Below are positions 10,408 to 21,516 of a stretch of DNA of 64,000 nucleotides, one piece after another; the first letter of the stretch is position 1, and each line of letters starts with the position of its first letter. The notes beneath the pieces are model-generated. The model did not search any database. It saw nothing but the letters and a program-made list of their open reading frames with translations, and had not been told where the DNA came from. This DNA comes from Gerris lacustris (taxonomy: Eukaryota; Arthropoda; Insecta; Hemiptera; Gerridae): NCBI GenBank assembly GCA_951217055.1, contig OX578282.1:17361877-17425876 (forward strand), written 5' to 3'. A program made the translations under genes and the position numbers.

Positions 10408-10998
10408 AAAAAATAGACTGCCCATTAGTGTGGCACATACCTTCCTCGCATCCTATCATGTACTTTTTTGTTATATTAACATTAAAATTATTGTTATATT
10501 ACTTTATTGTTATATTGTTAATTGTGTAATAACTATTAATAGTTTTAGCGATCTTTAACACTTCATATTGGTGTCGCTGTTGGTTTTACTAAAAAATTGT
10601 ATTAAAAAAAATGTTTGCCTCATTGAATAGATGAAGTTAGATTGTTTTCCCGACCTAAAATTCCAATTTTAAATTAGAAGTTCACGTTTACGCGAGCGTT
10701 GCTCGTGAACACTTAGACGAATAACGTTGTTTAACGAACTCGTCCTGGGCATTGGTCAAATGAACATGTCTACCAAATTTCATCAAAATCGGTCGACATT
10801 TACTCAAGTTATCGTCGTACGTTTCATAATTCGCGGACACACAGACCGACAGACAGACAGACACGAGACCAAAAATGTTCCCTGATGCCTGAAACGGATT
10901 TCTATCTTGGAATTTTTAAAATCGGAGGCATAAAAGTTATTCGTTCTCAAAAGTGAACACAATGCTTCCGTTACCTTTGGTAAGCTCGGAAGCAAAAT
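10408..10998 (-). mobile_element. GCTTCCG-family element, inverted partner of 8651-9181
   Basis: Reading the minus strand gives the same blocks in the same order as 8651-9181, from the GCTTCCG end at 10990 through the GACAGACAGACAGACAC complement to the TAGTGTGGCACATA block near 10430. The two copies face each other across 1.2 kb. Confidence 0.75.
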
Positions 10999-11280
10999 AA
11001 AAAGAAATCAAATATTAAAGGATAATGCAAAAAAACAGCGATCTTTATCCTTATTTCTATGAATTTTGTTCGTTGTAGAGAAATTATTTTCGTTCTATAA
11101 CACTTTTATATAGAGAATTCGTGGGACATAAAAAATTCGTTACATAAAGATTTTAGTTCCATAGAAGTTCGTTTAAAGAGCTGAATATAATCTAAAACTT
11201 GACTGCCATAAAAGACAAGCTAAATATTTTCAGGGATTTCACTTAGCTCTAATAACTACTGCTAGATAAAACTAGAGCAT

Positions 11281-11442
11281 CATCATTATCATGTCTGGGC
11301 TATATAGACTGTTATCAGGTACGATCTTCATCCATTCATTTCTATCAGACGCTGTAGCTCGCCATCCTCTGATATTCTTTGCTATCAGATCATTTTCAAT
11401 ATTGTCCATCCTTTTGGTCCAAGATCGATCTAACCTTCTTCG
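11281..11442 (-). pseudogene. LINE C-terminal tail fragment
   Basis: The minus strand reads about 52 codons without a stop: RRRLDRSWTKRMDNIENDL, then IRGWRATASDRNEWMKIV. This matches the basic GRPRKRW..(D/E)DL...G.R.WR..A.DR..W..IV tail found at the C-terminus of many RTE-like and related non-LTR reverse transcriptases. The upstream RT domain is absent and the flanks (10999-11280, 11443-11739) show nothing else, so this is a truncated LINE relic. Clade assignment needs the missing domain. Confidence 0.6.
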
Positions 11443-11739
11443 GTTAAATTATCATCTTCTCTAGATTTGTTTAAGGATTCTAGCCGCTGGCGTTATCTCA
11501 AAACGGTTTATCTTATTTAACATAATCTATTCTTAACTTCTAAAACTTCAAAAATGGTATGAAGTGCTGAAAGACAATGCTTAATATAAGTTCTAACTTG
11601 TTTTACTCAGATACAATTCAAAAGTTTTAGAAATTTACAAAAATCTGCCCGATACCTCAGCCAAACGTTCTCATATATTACTGTTAAGTTCTTTAGGACA
11701 CAGGACCCATTCATTCCCATTACTTCCTCCTACCTTCAC

Positions 11740-12086
11740 CTGAGGCCACACAAAAAGCTACGCTACGTTCGCTATAAGTACGAAAAAGTAGCTTTCTATA
11801 CTGAAACCAGAAGTGGCCACAAAGAATTCCGTATGCATAACGTACGTAATTCTGTGGGAAAAGTAATTATATGCGTAAGCAATTCTTTTCCCCGCGATGT
11901 TTCGATGTTATTTACGTCCACGGAGAGCTTGATTGGCGGCTACCTTTCTGAACGAGATTTTACGTCTGGTTCAAATTGGCATGCCAAGTATACTTAGCGA
12001 AGCAATCTGTGTGGTCTCAGAATACAGCGAACATAGCGTACAAAGTATACATAGCGTACATAGCGTAGGTTTCCGTGTGGCCTCAG
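11740..12086. mobile_element. MITE with CTGAGGCCACAC termini
   Basis: The 12-bp terminal inverted repeat CTGAGGCCACAC is perfect, and pairing continues imperfectly through the CTACGCTA-rich subterminal region. The right arm has several TAGCGTACATAGCG-like repeats. The length of 347 bp, lack of coding potential and subterminal repeats fit a non-autonomous DNA transposon. No convincing target duplication was seen. Confidence 0.75.
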
Positions 12087-12389
12087 CATAAGTCTTCCAC
12101 GGCCTGTTTGCATTACGGATTATTTATTATTATTTCATCTTGGAAATATGGAAGCGACTTATACAATTTAATTTATGCAACAGAAATTTTATAATCCAAC
12201 TGAGCAACAGTTAAAAATTACTTTCGTCATAAGCAACCCCTTTTGAGAATGATACCTGTATAAAGAATTAAACACCGGGATTCACAAAATCTCTGACGTG
12301 GTCACCTCAGGAAGATCTAGATTTATAATTTCATAATTACTATATTTCAATGCAGTACTTCTACAAAAGAAAAATATCAAAATTCGTTA

Positions 12390-13289
12390 AAACGTAGATT
12401 AATGTAACTATTACATTCCCTAAGTGTATACTGAATGCATATGCACATGGAAAATCATATTGTCTGTACCATCACATTATTCTTAATAGATAAAATGAAC
12501 CCCTTTAAGCGGCCCACACACTAACAGTTTAACTGAAGATAACGATCTGTCCGTCCACGGAGCTTGGCCACACACTCGTCAGTTTTCCTTAAGATGACGG
12601 ACTGCAGTCGGAGGTGGACTATAGGTGTGTGGAGGGCAGAGGCAAGGATCGGATGGAAGGAGAGATGACAGTCCGTGGACTGTCCGGCCTGTGCCTCAAT
12701 ATCAATGCCGCCCTACACTATCAGTCGGCCTACAGGAGTGTAGAGTGATTCGTCTTTATTTTGTTTATTTCCCTTCGTCGGACTGCAGTTAAAAATCGAC
12801 AGATATCGGCCTGCAGGCATTCATCGCACAGTGTATGGTGCATACAGGCACAGATCTGTAGTTCTTTACGATTGCCTGCAGGCGGTGGACGGGTAATGTG
12901 TGGTGGTCTGAGATTTTGGCCTTACGATAATCGTATGCGATAACGGCCTGCAGTTAAACTGTAAGTGTGTGGGCCCCTTTAGGTGTGAACACAACAAAAT
13001 TAAGTCAAAACAAATAATACAACAAACACAAACAAATTAGATCATTAGAATTAAGACGTTTCGACCTTTCTTGTTTTAAGGTCATCCTTAAAGTATTACT
13101 GAGGAAGACCTTACAACAATAAAGTGTCGAAACGTCTCAATTCGAATAACCTAATTTGTTTGTATTATTTACACCTTAAGGTCCATCTTACCTATTAAGA
13201 ATAATGTGATGGCACAGAAAATAATTTTTCCTTGTGCATATGCATTCAGAATACACCTTGGGATGAAATCATCACACTAATCTACGTGT
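12390..13289. mobile_element. Fold-back element split by a MITE
   Basis: The arms run inward from AACGTAGATTA (12391) and, inverted, from TAATCTACGTG (near 13278). They share TGAATGCATATGCACA, CATCACATTATTCTTAATAG and then ACAAACAAATTAG and GACGTTTCGAC up to a central loop near 13060-13120. The left arm is interrupted at 12508-12973 by a separate element; removing it restores the pairing. The centre has CTGAGGAAGACCTT and GTCGAAACG, the hammerhead-core-like arrangement also seen in the other palindromic elements. Confidence 0.75.
12508..12973. mobile_element. hAT-like MITE nested in the fold-back element
   Basis: The termini carry a 25-bp inverted repeat beginning GGCCCACACACT (12511-12535 and 12951-12975) with one mismatch. 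The octamer CCCCTTTA flanks both sides (12500-12507 and 12974-12981) and the surrounding arm aligns across the gap, so this is an insertion with a 7-8 bp target duplication, a length typical of hAT elements. The inside is rich in CTGCAG and has no transposase frame. The exact start is ambiguous by three bases because the terminal G/C run overlaps the duplication. Confidence 0.75.
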
Positions 13290-13455
13290 TGTACATACCT
13301 ATAAAGGGCCCATCTTATCATTATTAAGAATTCAATCAAATAAGGTGAGTCCAACGTAATCTACATAACATTATTTTGAATTTACACGCACTAGCTTATA
13401 AGAGAAAGTAATATCAGGGTATCACTATAGGAATTACTTTATTGTGACAAGAACG

Positions 13456-13494
13456 TGGACTTCTTTGCTCCATGTCATACAGCAAAGAAGTCCA
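13456..13494. repeat. Short perfect hairpin
   Basis: TGGACTTCTTTGCT (13456-13469) and AGCAAAGAAGTCCA (13481-13494) form a 14-bp perfect stem with an 11-nt loop. It is not part of any repeat family recognised here. Confidence 0.8.
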
Positions 13495-15515
13495 TGAAAG
13501 GGAAGAAGAAAGTAACAAAATAAGGGTTAAAAGAACAAAGAAATAAGGGTTGTTTTGTGGACTTGAAATGGATACACAAAATCCATTAACACTGAATAAG
13601 AACCAAGAGAAGGTGATAGGAAGTGACTGCTTGACACATGCACAACAAAGAAGGGGAGTTTTGACCTATGCATCATCATCATCATCATCATCATGACAAG
13701 CTGAGAGTCTGTTGGTCTAATATTTTTAATAAACATCTCGCCTTAAAAGTCTTAGAATCAACCAAGCCATAACGTAAAGAGAGGAAAAAAAACTGTTTCA
13801 AAATTTTTACAAATTAGGCGTCATATGTAAATATACCTTTTTAACGAAAATGATATACAAGAAGGGATGGAAGGGGATGGAGGGATCTAACGATAGATCA
13901 ACTTTTGCAAAAAAAAGTTCATCCCTTGACTTCAAAATATGCCTACTCCTTTGGTTATATGAAGATCATAATGAATATGAAATAACGTGTTACAAACCCG
14001 AGGTGAAGGCGAGAATCTAATCCCCCTTCCAGAGCCTTTTACCAATCTGCAATGAGTTTTCCCTCAGAACCAACCAGGCGGAAAATAAATAAAGACAGGA
14101 GGCTGAGGAAAGCCTTAACTAACACTGCTTGCAAACAATACCACGCGGCACGAGGTTAGTTATTAAAGCCTCTTATTAACTATATCAACTTTTAGATAAT
14201 CCCTCTTCTGAAAAGGACAGGAGCAAACTATATTCATGGATTATAACAGATAATTTAAAACTTTCCTTTATTTTCCTCCGTCGAGTTTAAAAGTTAACTA
14301 ATATACTAAATGCGTTAAAGTTTTACAGAAGAGTTAAAAAAACAACTTTTAATTTAGTTGTTTAGTATCAGTTATAATAAAGAGACATTTAGAGCATTTC
14401 ATTATTAATTCATTAGTTTAGAAGTTAATAAAAATTAAAGGTTGTTTTATTCATAAATTCAATTTTTTTAAAAGCCTTTAAAAAGCTTTAGTTTAAATTA
14501 AATTAATTCTTATTTTTTGTTTTAAGTCAAAAAAGTTTGAGAATATAAAATTAATAAAACTTTAAACTAAAGAAAAATGTAAGTTATTACATTAGACATG
14601 ATTAATGATAAACGAATAATTTACGGTTAACTCTAGTGAAAGAAATTAATTAACTTTTTAATTTTTTCTTCGATTATAACAGTTGTAAGGTAATAAAATA
14701 AATGTCTTTTGATTATAATACATAATATATAAAAAATAAAAAATCAACTTAGAACACATTATTATAAAATTGTAATTCCAAAACCAGAGCGATAATTTAT
14801 AAATTCAATTGGTAAATTGGTCAATTAGTCTTAAAGTGTAGTGTTATTAATTCATTTTTACTACGTTTTTATTAGCTTGCTTTCTTGTTTGTTTGTTTGT
14901 TTGTTTGTCCGGTACAAATCTGGCAATCGATTTCTAACTAACTTCCCGAATAGAATGAAACTTTTAGCATAGCTCAGAACACGATGACAATGCATTATTT
15001 TAATACTTTTAGCCATCTTTCAGCAGACTTTAATTGGTTTCCAGCAAATGTTGCTGTATGGAAAGTTAGTTCGGAAAAAATCCGCAAGTTATTTGTTTTG
15101 CCATGTCCCATATTTACAATCTTCATTTTGACGGGTTTCAATTTTATGATTTTTATAAATAAGAGATAAACATTGAATGACAGCGAAACAGGAAATATCG
15201 ATTATATTATTTATCGATTATATTATTTCAAATATATCGATGGCACGGTTTAGATTCGGTGTTGGGGACATCCGTTGTACAAAGATTTGTCCTTTTATAG
15301 GTTTAAGATCAGCTCTCTAGATTCTAGATGGTTGTCATTTATATGAAGTAAATAAAATCAGAACTATTTTTTTTTTTTTTTTTCACTAACATTATATATT
15401 ATATAACAATAACAATTATATTATCAACATTACATACGATTCAACAGAAAATTTAAAATCGTAGTATATAAAAAGTTCTTTTTATCTTGAAATTTTCTGG
15501 ATTAATTCATTTTTC
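13495..15515. other. Mostly unassigned AT-rich DNA with simple repeats
   Basis: It contains an (ATC)n tract at 13671-13695, a (GTTT)n tract at 14884-14908 and a two-unit ATCGATTATATTATTT duplication at 15199-15232. A weak inverted repeat with AAAGCCTTAACTAAC and GTTAGTTATTAAAGC lies at about 14112-14172 around a CpG-containing centre. No gene was recognised. Confidence 0.5.
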
Positions 15516-15743
15516 GGCACTTCTTTAGATTCTCTTATTTTTTATAAGGGGAGTAAACAATCTAAAGAAGGTGCACGGGATGCTCTTCTTTAGACTGTTA
15601 ATCCCCTTATAAAAACAGAAGTGTGATATTCCTTTGTCCCAAAGTACATTGGACTAAACATTACCTTTTTTATTTATAGTTATTTAGTCAATAACAATTA
15701 CATCCTAAAACAACATAGGGGAGTAACAATCTAAAGAAGTGCC
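15516..15743 (+). mobile_element. GGGGAGTAAC-family MITE, full-length copy
   Basis: The ends are GGCACTTCTTTAGAT and its inverse ATCTAAAGAAGTGCC. Inside is one imperfect palindromic unit (GGGGAGTAAACAATC facing GACTGTTAATCCCC) and a unique tail with ACAGAAGTGTGATATTCCTT. The 228-bp copy aligns throughout with 48112-48352. It is non-coding. Confidence 0.85.
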
Positions 15744-16832
15744 CATTTTTAAATAGATATCTAAGTTAATAGTTTATTAGAAAGCACATTTGATTTTTTT
15801 TTTTTTTTTTTTAAAGTTTTAACTTCTATTAAATTCCTGAAACATGTTAATAAGAAACACAACATGTTTCATCAAGTAGAATAAACAAAGATTGTAAAAG
15901 AGAGATGACAGAATGAAGAAGAAGGTAACAGAGACTCATAACACAAAGGCACGATGAAACCATGTACAAACTTGTAAAAGGAAAAGCAAGGAGGGATGAT
16001 AAAGATTATTTACCTGAGGCAAATGTTTGCATTCTGTTCAGGACTAGGCGTCAGGGAAAAAGACCGGGAGGCAAGAGGGTTTAGTTTCGGGAGAAAACGA
16101 ACAACACTGAAATTAAGTTTCATCTAGGACTGAAGAAACACGCGGTCATTGCTTTATGTAAAACACTGAGAGAACCTAGGCCTAAAAAGGTGTAATTTAC
16201 AGCTGGAAATTAGCTAGGTGTTAGTCTTGTACAACTCTATAGGTTGAAAAGGAAACCAAACATTAATTTTATTTCATGTTGAACGTACAAGAAAAAATTT
16301 ACTTTAAGTCAAACAAGTTCATCAACAAATGACCTATTTTAACTAAAACCAAGAAAATTTGATAGGTGGGTCATTAAATTTAACAAAAATATAATACGGC
16401 AATTAGTTCAATAACCTCGTTATTAAAATGTCCTGCAATTATTTTAAAGCCAAACTAAGCAGCAACTTTTTTAAACTTAATTATTTAAGTAACTAAACAA
16501 TAAAAAGACTGAAAAAGAATAATCTGCGTCGAAAGACTGTAGATCTACGATTTTCAATTATAAAAATATAAAGAAAAGTTAAAATATGTTATAACTTGTA
16601 AACTGAAATTAATAGTATGTAGTTAAAACATTAAAATTGAGTTATAACTCACCCCTCTAGCTTTGTTCTCATTTCGTCTATTAAAGATTTAAGATAATTA
16701 ATCATACCTGAAACAAACAAAAAAAAATTAATTAATGAAAATAAACTAAGGAAATTATAATTTTTCTAAAGATTAAATATGTTGTTAAAATAAATAAATA
16801 CACCAAGAGAACGATACCAATAGTTTAAAAAT
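15744..16832. other. Unassigned DNA with one dispersed 100-bp repeat
   Basis: Positions 16505-16610 (ATCTGCGTCGAAAGACTG, GTAGATCTAC, then TATAAAAATATAAAGAAAAG) recur in the same orientation at 19549-19646. The remainder, including a less AT-biased stretch at 15900-16200, has no recognised feature. Confidence 0.5.
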
Positions 16833-17197
16833 AGGTACACCCTATGTTTTCTTTAAGAATATAAATGAATGACTAAATAACTATTAAGACAATGGGATGT
16901 TTAGTCCAATGTACTTTAAGACAAAGGAATATCACACTTCTGTTTTTATGAGGGGAGTTACAGTCTAAAGAAGAACATTCTGTACACCTTATTTAGATTG
17001 TTACTCCCTTCTGTTTTTGAAGAGTGTAAATTGATATAATTATTTATAAATTCCATTATCTAAGAAGAATATGACACTTCTTTTATCATGACGGGATTAA
17101 CAGTCTAAAGAAGGACATTCCGAACTCCTTCTTTAGATTGTTACTCCCCTCTGGTTTTTTTTTTTTTATAAGAGAAATAACAATCTAAAAAAGTGCC
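16833..17197 (-). mobile_element. GGGGAGTAAC-family MITE, copy with two palindromic units
   Basis: In minus orientation the family tail (GGAATATCACACTTCTG complement) is at 16920-16945, followed by two units of GGGGAGTTACAGTCTAAAGA facing CTTTAGATTGTTACTCCC, ending AAGTGCC at 17197. The distal end has lost the TTCTTTAGATTGTTACTC part of its terminal repeat. The extra unit shows that the inner palindrome can expand. Confidence 0.8.
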
Positions 17198-18261
17198 GAG
17201 AAATATATATTTCCGGTAAGTTTTGTTCTACATATTTAGTTCTGTTTAATGAATAATGAACGTGGCATGTCACACTAATACTCATTTCGGCGTTGACATT
17301 GTACAGAAGGCGGCATGATATGGGTGATGAGGCAGGAACTATCTCCACGTGGATAATAAAAAGACCCTTAATAAGGTCTAATTAGGTAGGTTAGAACAAG
17401 TGGTTAATCCTACCCGTCTAATACTAGTACTAAAGGTCGACCTAGAAGTCATGAAAACGGGAGAAACTGAAAGTTTAGCTTCGTTTAAAGTTGGAACTTT
17501 CGAGTATTGCCGAATTCAGTACAGTCGGGTGCTAAGACAATACCCATTTCTAGTTTATATGACATGCACAGTTAAGTCAAATCTCACGAATGACAACTGG
17601 AAGGTTTCCAATCTGTTAGGTTTCCTGTTTTGTGTTTTTATACAGTACGAATCATAGTCACAACTGTCCTAAACGATTTTTTTTACGATCCACAAATCCA
17701 CGGGATAATGCAAATGCAAAGGACGCTACCAATAACGGGGATGTAACAAACCTAATATGTATTTGTTATTATAAAAATGATTGCTCTCCATGAAAATTAA
17801 CATCTGTATGGACAGGTACTTCTGTTGTTGAACTGCCTCTCCCGCCAATGTTGTTGTGTTTAAAATACAAATACACATTGTAAACGATTTCACGTCCTTT
17901 ACTGTAAAGAGTCTTTCTTCCTAATTTTGAATTCGTGTTATTATCCATGTTTTTTATTAATACCAGGAAATTTAATTTACCAAAGAGAAAATTGCCAAAA
18001 GCAATCCGAGAGAGGTAATGGTACAGAAATAATTCACAAAAAAGTAACAAATAAAACAGAAATAAAAAAGTAACAAATCAATTTCAGAAATAAAGCGGAA
18101 GAAAATAATAGATTAAGAAAGAAGAAAATCGATTTAAATTTAAAGAATATTATTATGAATAATCAATAAATAATAATACAAAGATATTATCGTTTATTTA
18201 TTTTTCTCTTATCATGTACAGTGTTGTCTGTTAAAAAAATATAGAAGTTATCCAAAATAAA
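17198..18261. other. Mostly unassigned DNA
   Basis: An 85-codon plus frame (17400-17657) has no recognised domain. The only part with protein-like signal is 17772-17947, listed separately. The rest is AT-rich. Confidence 0.4.
17772..17947 (-). pseudogene. Possible N-terminal relic of a transposase-like protein
   Basis: A 58-codon minus frame starts MDNNTNSKLGRKTLYSKGRE and continues IVYNVYLYFKHNN. The pattern basic-x-L-x-S-x-x-R-E-I-x-x-N-V-Y-x-F-x-K resembles the first helix of the N-terminal region found in many insect transposon-derived open frames. I take the internal Met at 17947 because upstream codons are hydrophobic and low-complexity. The conservation-like pattern ends after about residue 33 and no DDE catalytic region follows. 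A host exon or chance remain possible. Confidence 0.3.
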
Positions 18262-18980
18262 CAGGTCAAGTGTGTGCTGGTCAGCACACAGCGAGGGTCC
18301 GTAGGCCAAACTGTATAATTTAAGTAGTACCCTATTGATGGTGTTTTTTAAAATGCTAAAAAGCTTACTTTGAACTATCCTACGGGTCTGATATTCTCAA
18401 AACACATTAATAAACTTCCGATAAAGTATTTTTTTTTTTGCCACTGAACCGGACTACAACCATATAAATACATCGAAAATACCATAATTATAAAAAAGCG
18501 TATTTTGTCAATAAAAAATAAAATAATATTTTTTTCGAAATTTCCAAAAAGTGGTATCTTTACTTTTGGTCGAAGAATGTTCAGGAATTGTTTCAGATTT
18601 TTTGCACTTCACATAAGCGAGATAGATACAATGTTTCACACCCGCTTCAAACTCGCCTACGCTCACCCTATCAAAGTTATAACCAAAGAATTATATCTTT
18701 TTGTAATCAGCTCGACGTACCCTTTCATATGATACCCCTCACGGTGCCGAAAAAAAATGTAAAATTTTTAACCCTTAAGTTTTTTTACCCAAATTTTTTG
18801 AAAAATATTTTTTTTAAGTCGCTATATTTTTAAAATATGTGGGTAGGTACAAGACATATACATGCCAAATTTCAAAGTGATCGGACGAAAGGTGTAGCCG
18901 TGAGAGCATGCGACAGGACGGACGGACAGACACACGCAGGAAAATATAAGGGTCCTTGGTTTTGCCAACGGACCCTAATA
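18262..18980 (+). mobile_element. AGGGTCC-family repeat, copy 1
   Basis: It runs from ACAGGTCAAG through the perfect hairpin TGTGTGCT-GGTC-AGCACACA and AGGGTCCGTAGGCC to a terminal CCAACGGACCCTAA. Inside are CCAAATTTCAAAGTGATCGG and the GACGGACGGACAGACA run. An inverted copy at 34460-35170 defines the same limits. An open frame at 18505-18732 is matched for about 40 codons in the other copy but then diverges, so I attribute it to nucleotide similarity rather than to a protein. Confidence 0.8.
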
Positions 18981-20159
18981 AAATTATTAAATAACAAGAA
19001 CAACACTGTGTTTTTTAACAGTGGTCTATTTTATTAAAAACTGACTATACATGACACCAAAAAAACGACACTAGCGCACTCCTCAGATTTCCATGACTTC
19101 TTGGTCAACCTTTAGGACCTTACTACTAATGAGGCATGATCATAATGAACCAAGGCCACTAATATTTGTAGATTGTTCAAATTTCATTCATACTTACAAA
19201 CTATCAGGAATAAATATAATTGTTTAGAGTTATATTGGTATAGGGAGTTTATCGGGTTTTTGGTAGTTTATTGGTATCTTTGTAGGTGTATCGATATATC
19301 ATTTAGAATCCAATGTTTTATTCATCAACCAGGAGATCATCAATTTGTTTTGATGATTATGATGCTAAATAAAAGTTTAGCTCTAAATTATGAACATCGT
19401 TGTATTTTTTGTAGCAGGTTGAGACTTATTAGACGTATCTTCCTTTAACATGCGAAGTTTAATATATGTAATAAAACAGTGAAATATAAGAAAGAAAGAA
19501 AAAAAATCTATTTAAATGCTCATTTTGCTATTCAGAACTAAAAAAAACAAACGGTAATCTACGTCGAAAGATTGTAGATCTACGAGTTTCAATTATAAAA
19601 ATATAAAGAAAAGTTTAAATATGTTATAACTTGTATAATATATAGAAGTACATAAATTTATATATTTTTTTTAATATTACCGCACATAAATTTAAACATA
19701 GGTGTGTGAACTATAACAGCGTAGAAATGCATTATTTAAAAGTTGTGGCAAACGATAAATACAAATTATTTCTTCATCGAAGAAAAAGTGTCTGGCTATC
19801 CATTTTTCTTTTTTCTTAAGAAGTAAAAATAATGGCGACAAAATAAACAGTCTGGCTACGGTAGAGACGGGGGGCGCCAGGCACAGCTTTATTTATTCTT
19901 TTGAAAAATCCAAGGATATTAAAGTACGTAGATACCACCTGCTTGAGAGTTTTTTCTGTTTTCTTCGCCGGCAATTTAACGCTAAATTTCAGCTGGATTC
20001 TCTCCCTTTAAAATAACTCTGAGTAAACATATGCCATAGAATAGAGAAATATATTTATATATTTTTTTTTAAAAAAAAGAAAGAAGGATAAAGAACTCTG
20101 TGTGCTTTTTCCAGACATCGCAACGTTTAAATATCACAAGTTGGTTGTTTGAAAAAGTC
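18981..20159. other. Unassigned AT-rich DNA
   Basis: It holds the second copy of the 100-bp dispersed repeat (19549-19646). An open frame at 19173-19448 is not recognised. Confidence 0.45.
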
Positions 20160-20620
20160 GAGTCTCGTCAGGAAAAAAATCAAAGAGGGGTTAAAAGTTA
20201 AATATAAACAGTGGAGGAAAGGAAACTTAGTTGAAGAGGGTGCATAAATAAACATAATAATTCCAAGAGGTGGGTGAGGAGTTTGGGGAAGGGACGTAGC
20301 AAAATGGTTTGCAAATTGAGAATGACACAATTCAAATAAGGTAAAGGGGAGGAGGGGTAGGAGATTGGGTTCAAAATAGAAGGGAAGACAAACCGGAAGA
20401 GAGAGAGGAAAAAAAAAAAATCAATGTATATAAACAAAGAAACACCATTAATTTGGGATGTGGATGAAGGAGGGGATGAGACAATATTGAAGAAATACGG
20501 TAGACAGGAGGAAAGATAAATGTTAAGGGAAGGGTGTAGAGAGTAACGTTTGAAACAAGATCAAGGGAAAAAAAGTCTGCTTTAAGTAAACGTTGATAAA
20601 TAGGAAAAGAGGGGAGACAA
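20160..20620. other. Purine-rich strand block
   Basis: The plus strand is strongly G/A-rich with frequent GGAGG, GAAGGG and GAGAGAG runs, in contrast to the A/T-balanced flanks. Minus-strand frames here are therefore rich in Phe, Leu, Ser and Pro and are not credible proteins. No repeat copy was identified. Confidence 0.6.
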
Positions 20621-20693
20621 TCGTTTCCAAGATTGACAATTCACAGTCAAATTGGAACGTGGCACGCGGTGAAGACAGTCTCTTTAAGAGCAG

Positions 20694-20807
20694 GGAGCTA
20701 GTTCATACGATGAAATGGTTCAGTTCATACGATCATATTGTCTCGTTCATACGATGAAATTGTTTGGTTCAGTTTAGTTTATACGATCATATTGTCTAGG
20801 TCTAGTT
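20694..20807 (+). repeat. ~30-bp minisatellite, left segment
   Basis: Units of GAGCTAGTTCATACGATGAA plus ATTGTCTAG alternate with variants reading GATCATATTGTCT. The array stops abruptly at CAGTGTTTCCCAACC and resumes at 21517. Confidence 0.85.
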
Positions 20808-20982
20808 CAGTGTTTCCCAACCCTATGGTCGCGACCAAATATTTTAGAGTCGCGAAAAATGAAATTATACATATAAATTAATTAATACTTTAAAAACCAT
20901 ATATAAATGAGTTCAATGGAATTAGAGCATGAATATAAAATTAATTGAATAAATTAAAAAATAATGAAATTACATATATCAA
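20808..20982 (+). mobile_element. hAT-end-like insertion in the minisatellite
   Basis: The junction reads CAGTGTTTCCCAACC followed by a GGTCGCGACC-type palindrome. CAGTG..TCnCAACC is a common hAT terminal sequence. No matching inverted end is found to the right and no 8-bp duplication could be defined, so only one end is supported. It is itself interrupted by the element at 20985-21486. Confidence 0.5.
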
Positions 20983-20984
20983 TT

Positions 20985-21486
20985 ACTACCTTCACACATC
21001 GTTATAAAAGCGTTTCGGATCCGATTCGTTTTTAAAACGATCCATGTTCACACAACAAAAAATACAGAGATCGAAATATTTGTTTTCGATATCTCATAAC
21101 GGTGACATCACGAGTAAAACCTTCTTTCTTGTTACCTAATATGTCCACGAATTTTTGCATTTTATTTACAAGTTATTAAACGTTTTTACAGGTTCTCTAT
21201 AGTATTAAGTTTTATTTCAAAATGTTTTTGCAGTTTTTAAAAAAAAAAGAAACGGAAGCTCACGAAAACAAACAACTAAAAAATAGGAAAGGTGTAAAAT
21301 AACCTGATATCTCTATCCCCTCCTCGACCTGTTCATACGAGCGTTTTGAATTCAATCCCCGTTTCGATCACGTACTTTTGGTGGAGCGGATTTCAACCGA
21401 CACGATCCGTCGCTCTCCGTTCACCCAGCGTTTTGAACTAGCGCATCGTTTTCAAAACCGTTTTCAATACGATGTGTGAACGTAGT
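20985..21486. mobile_element. TIR MITE with TA flanks inside the minisatellite insertion
   Basis: The ends are CTACCTTCACACATCGT and, inverted, CTACGTTCACACATCGT, with a TA dinucleotide on each side. The subterminal region repeats AAAACG and GTTTT motifs in both arms. It is 502 bp and non-coding. TA flanks suggest a Tc1/mariner-type or TTA-type target, which cannot be told apart here. Confidence 0.7.
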
Positions 21487-21516
21487 AAATGAGTCATGAG
21501 AATAAAGGAATGTTTA

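Noticed and set aside
18505..18732. Open frame with a 40-codon match to a frame at 34756-34938
   Set aside because: Both lie in copies of the AGGGTCC repeat and the match is explained by nucleotide similarity; frames then diverge through indels and no known domain is present.
20127..20437. Two overlapping minus frames rich in Phe, Leu and Pro
   Set aside because: They arise from the purine-rich plus strand; no domain or codon structure.
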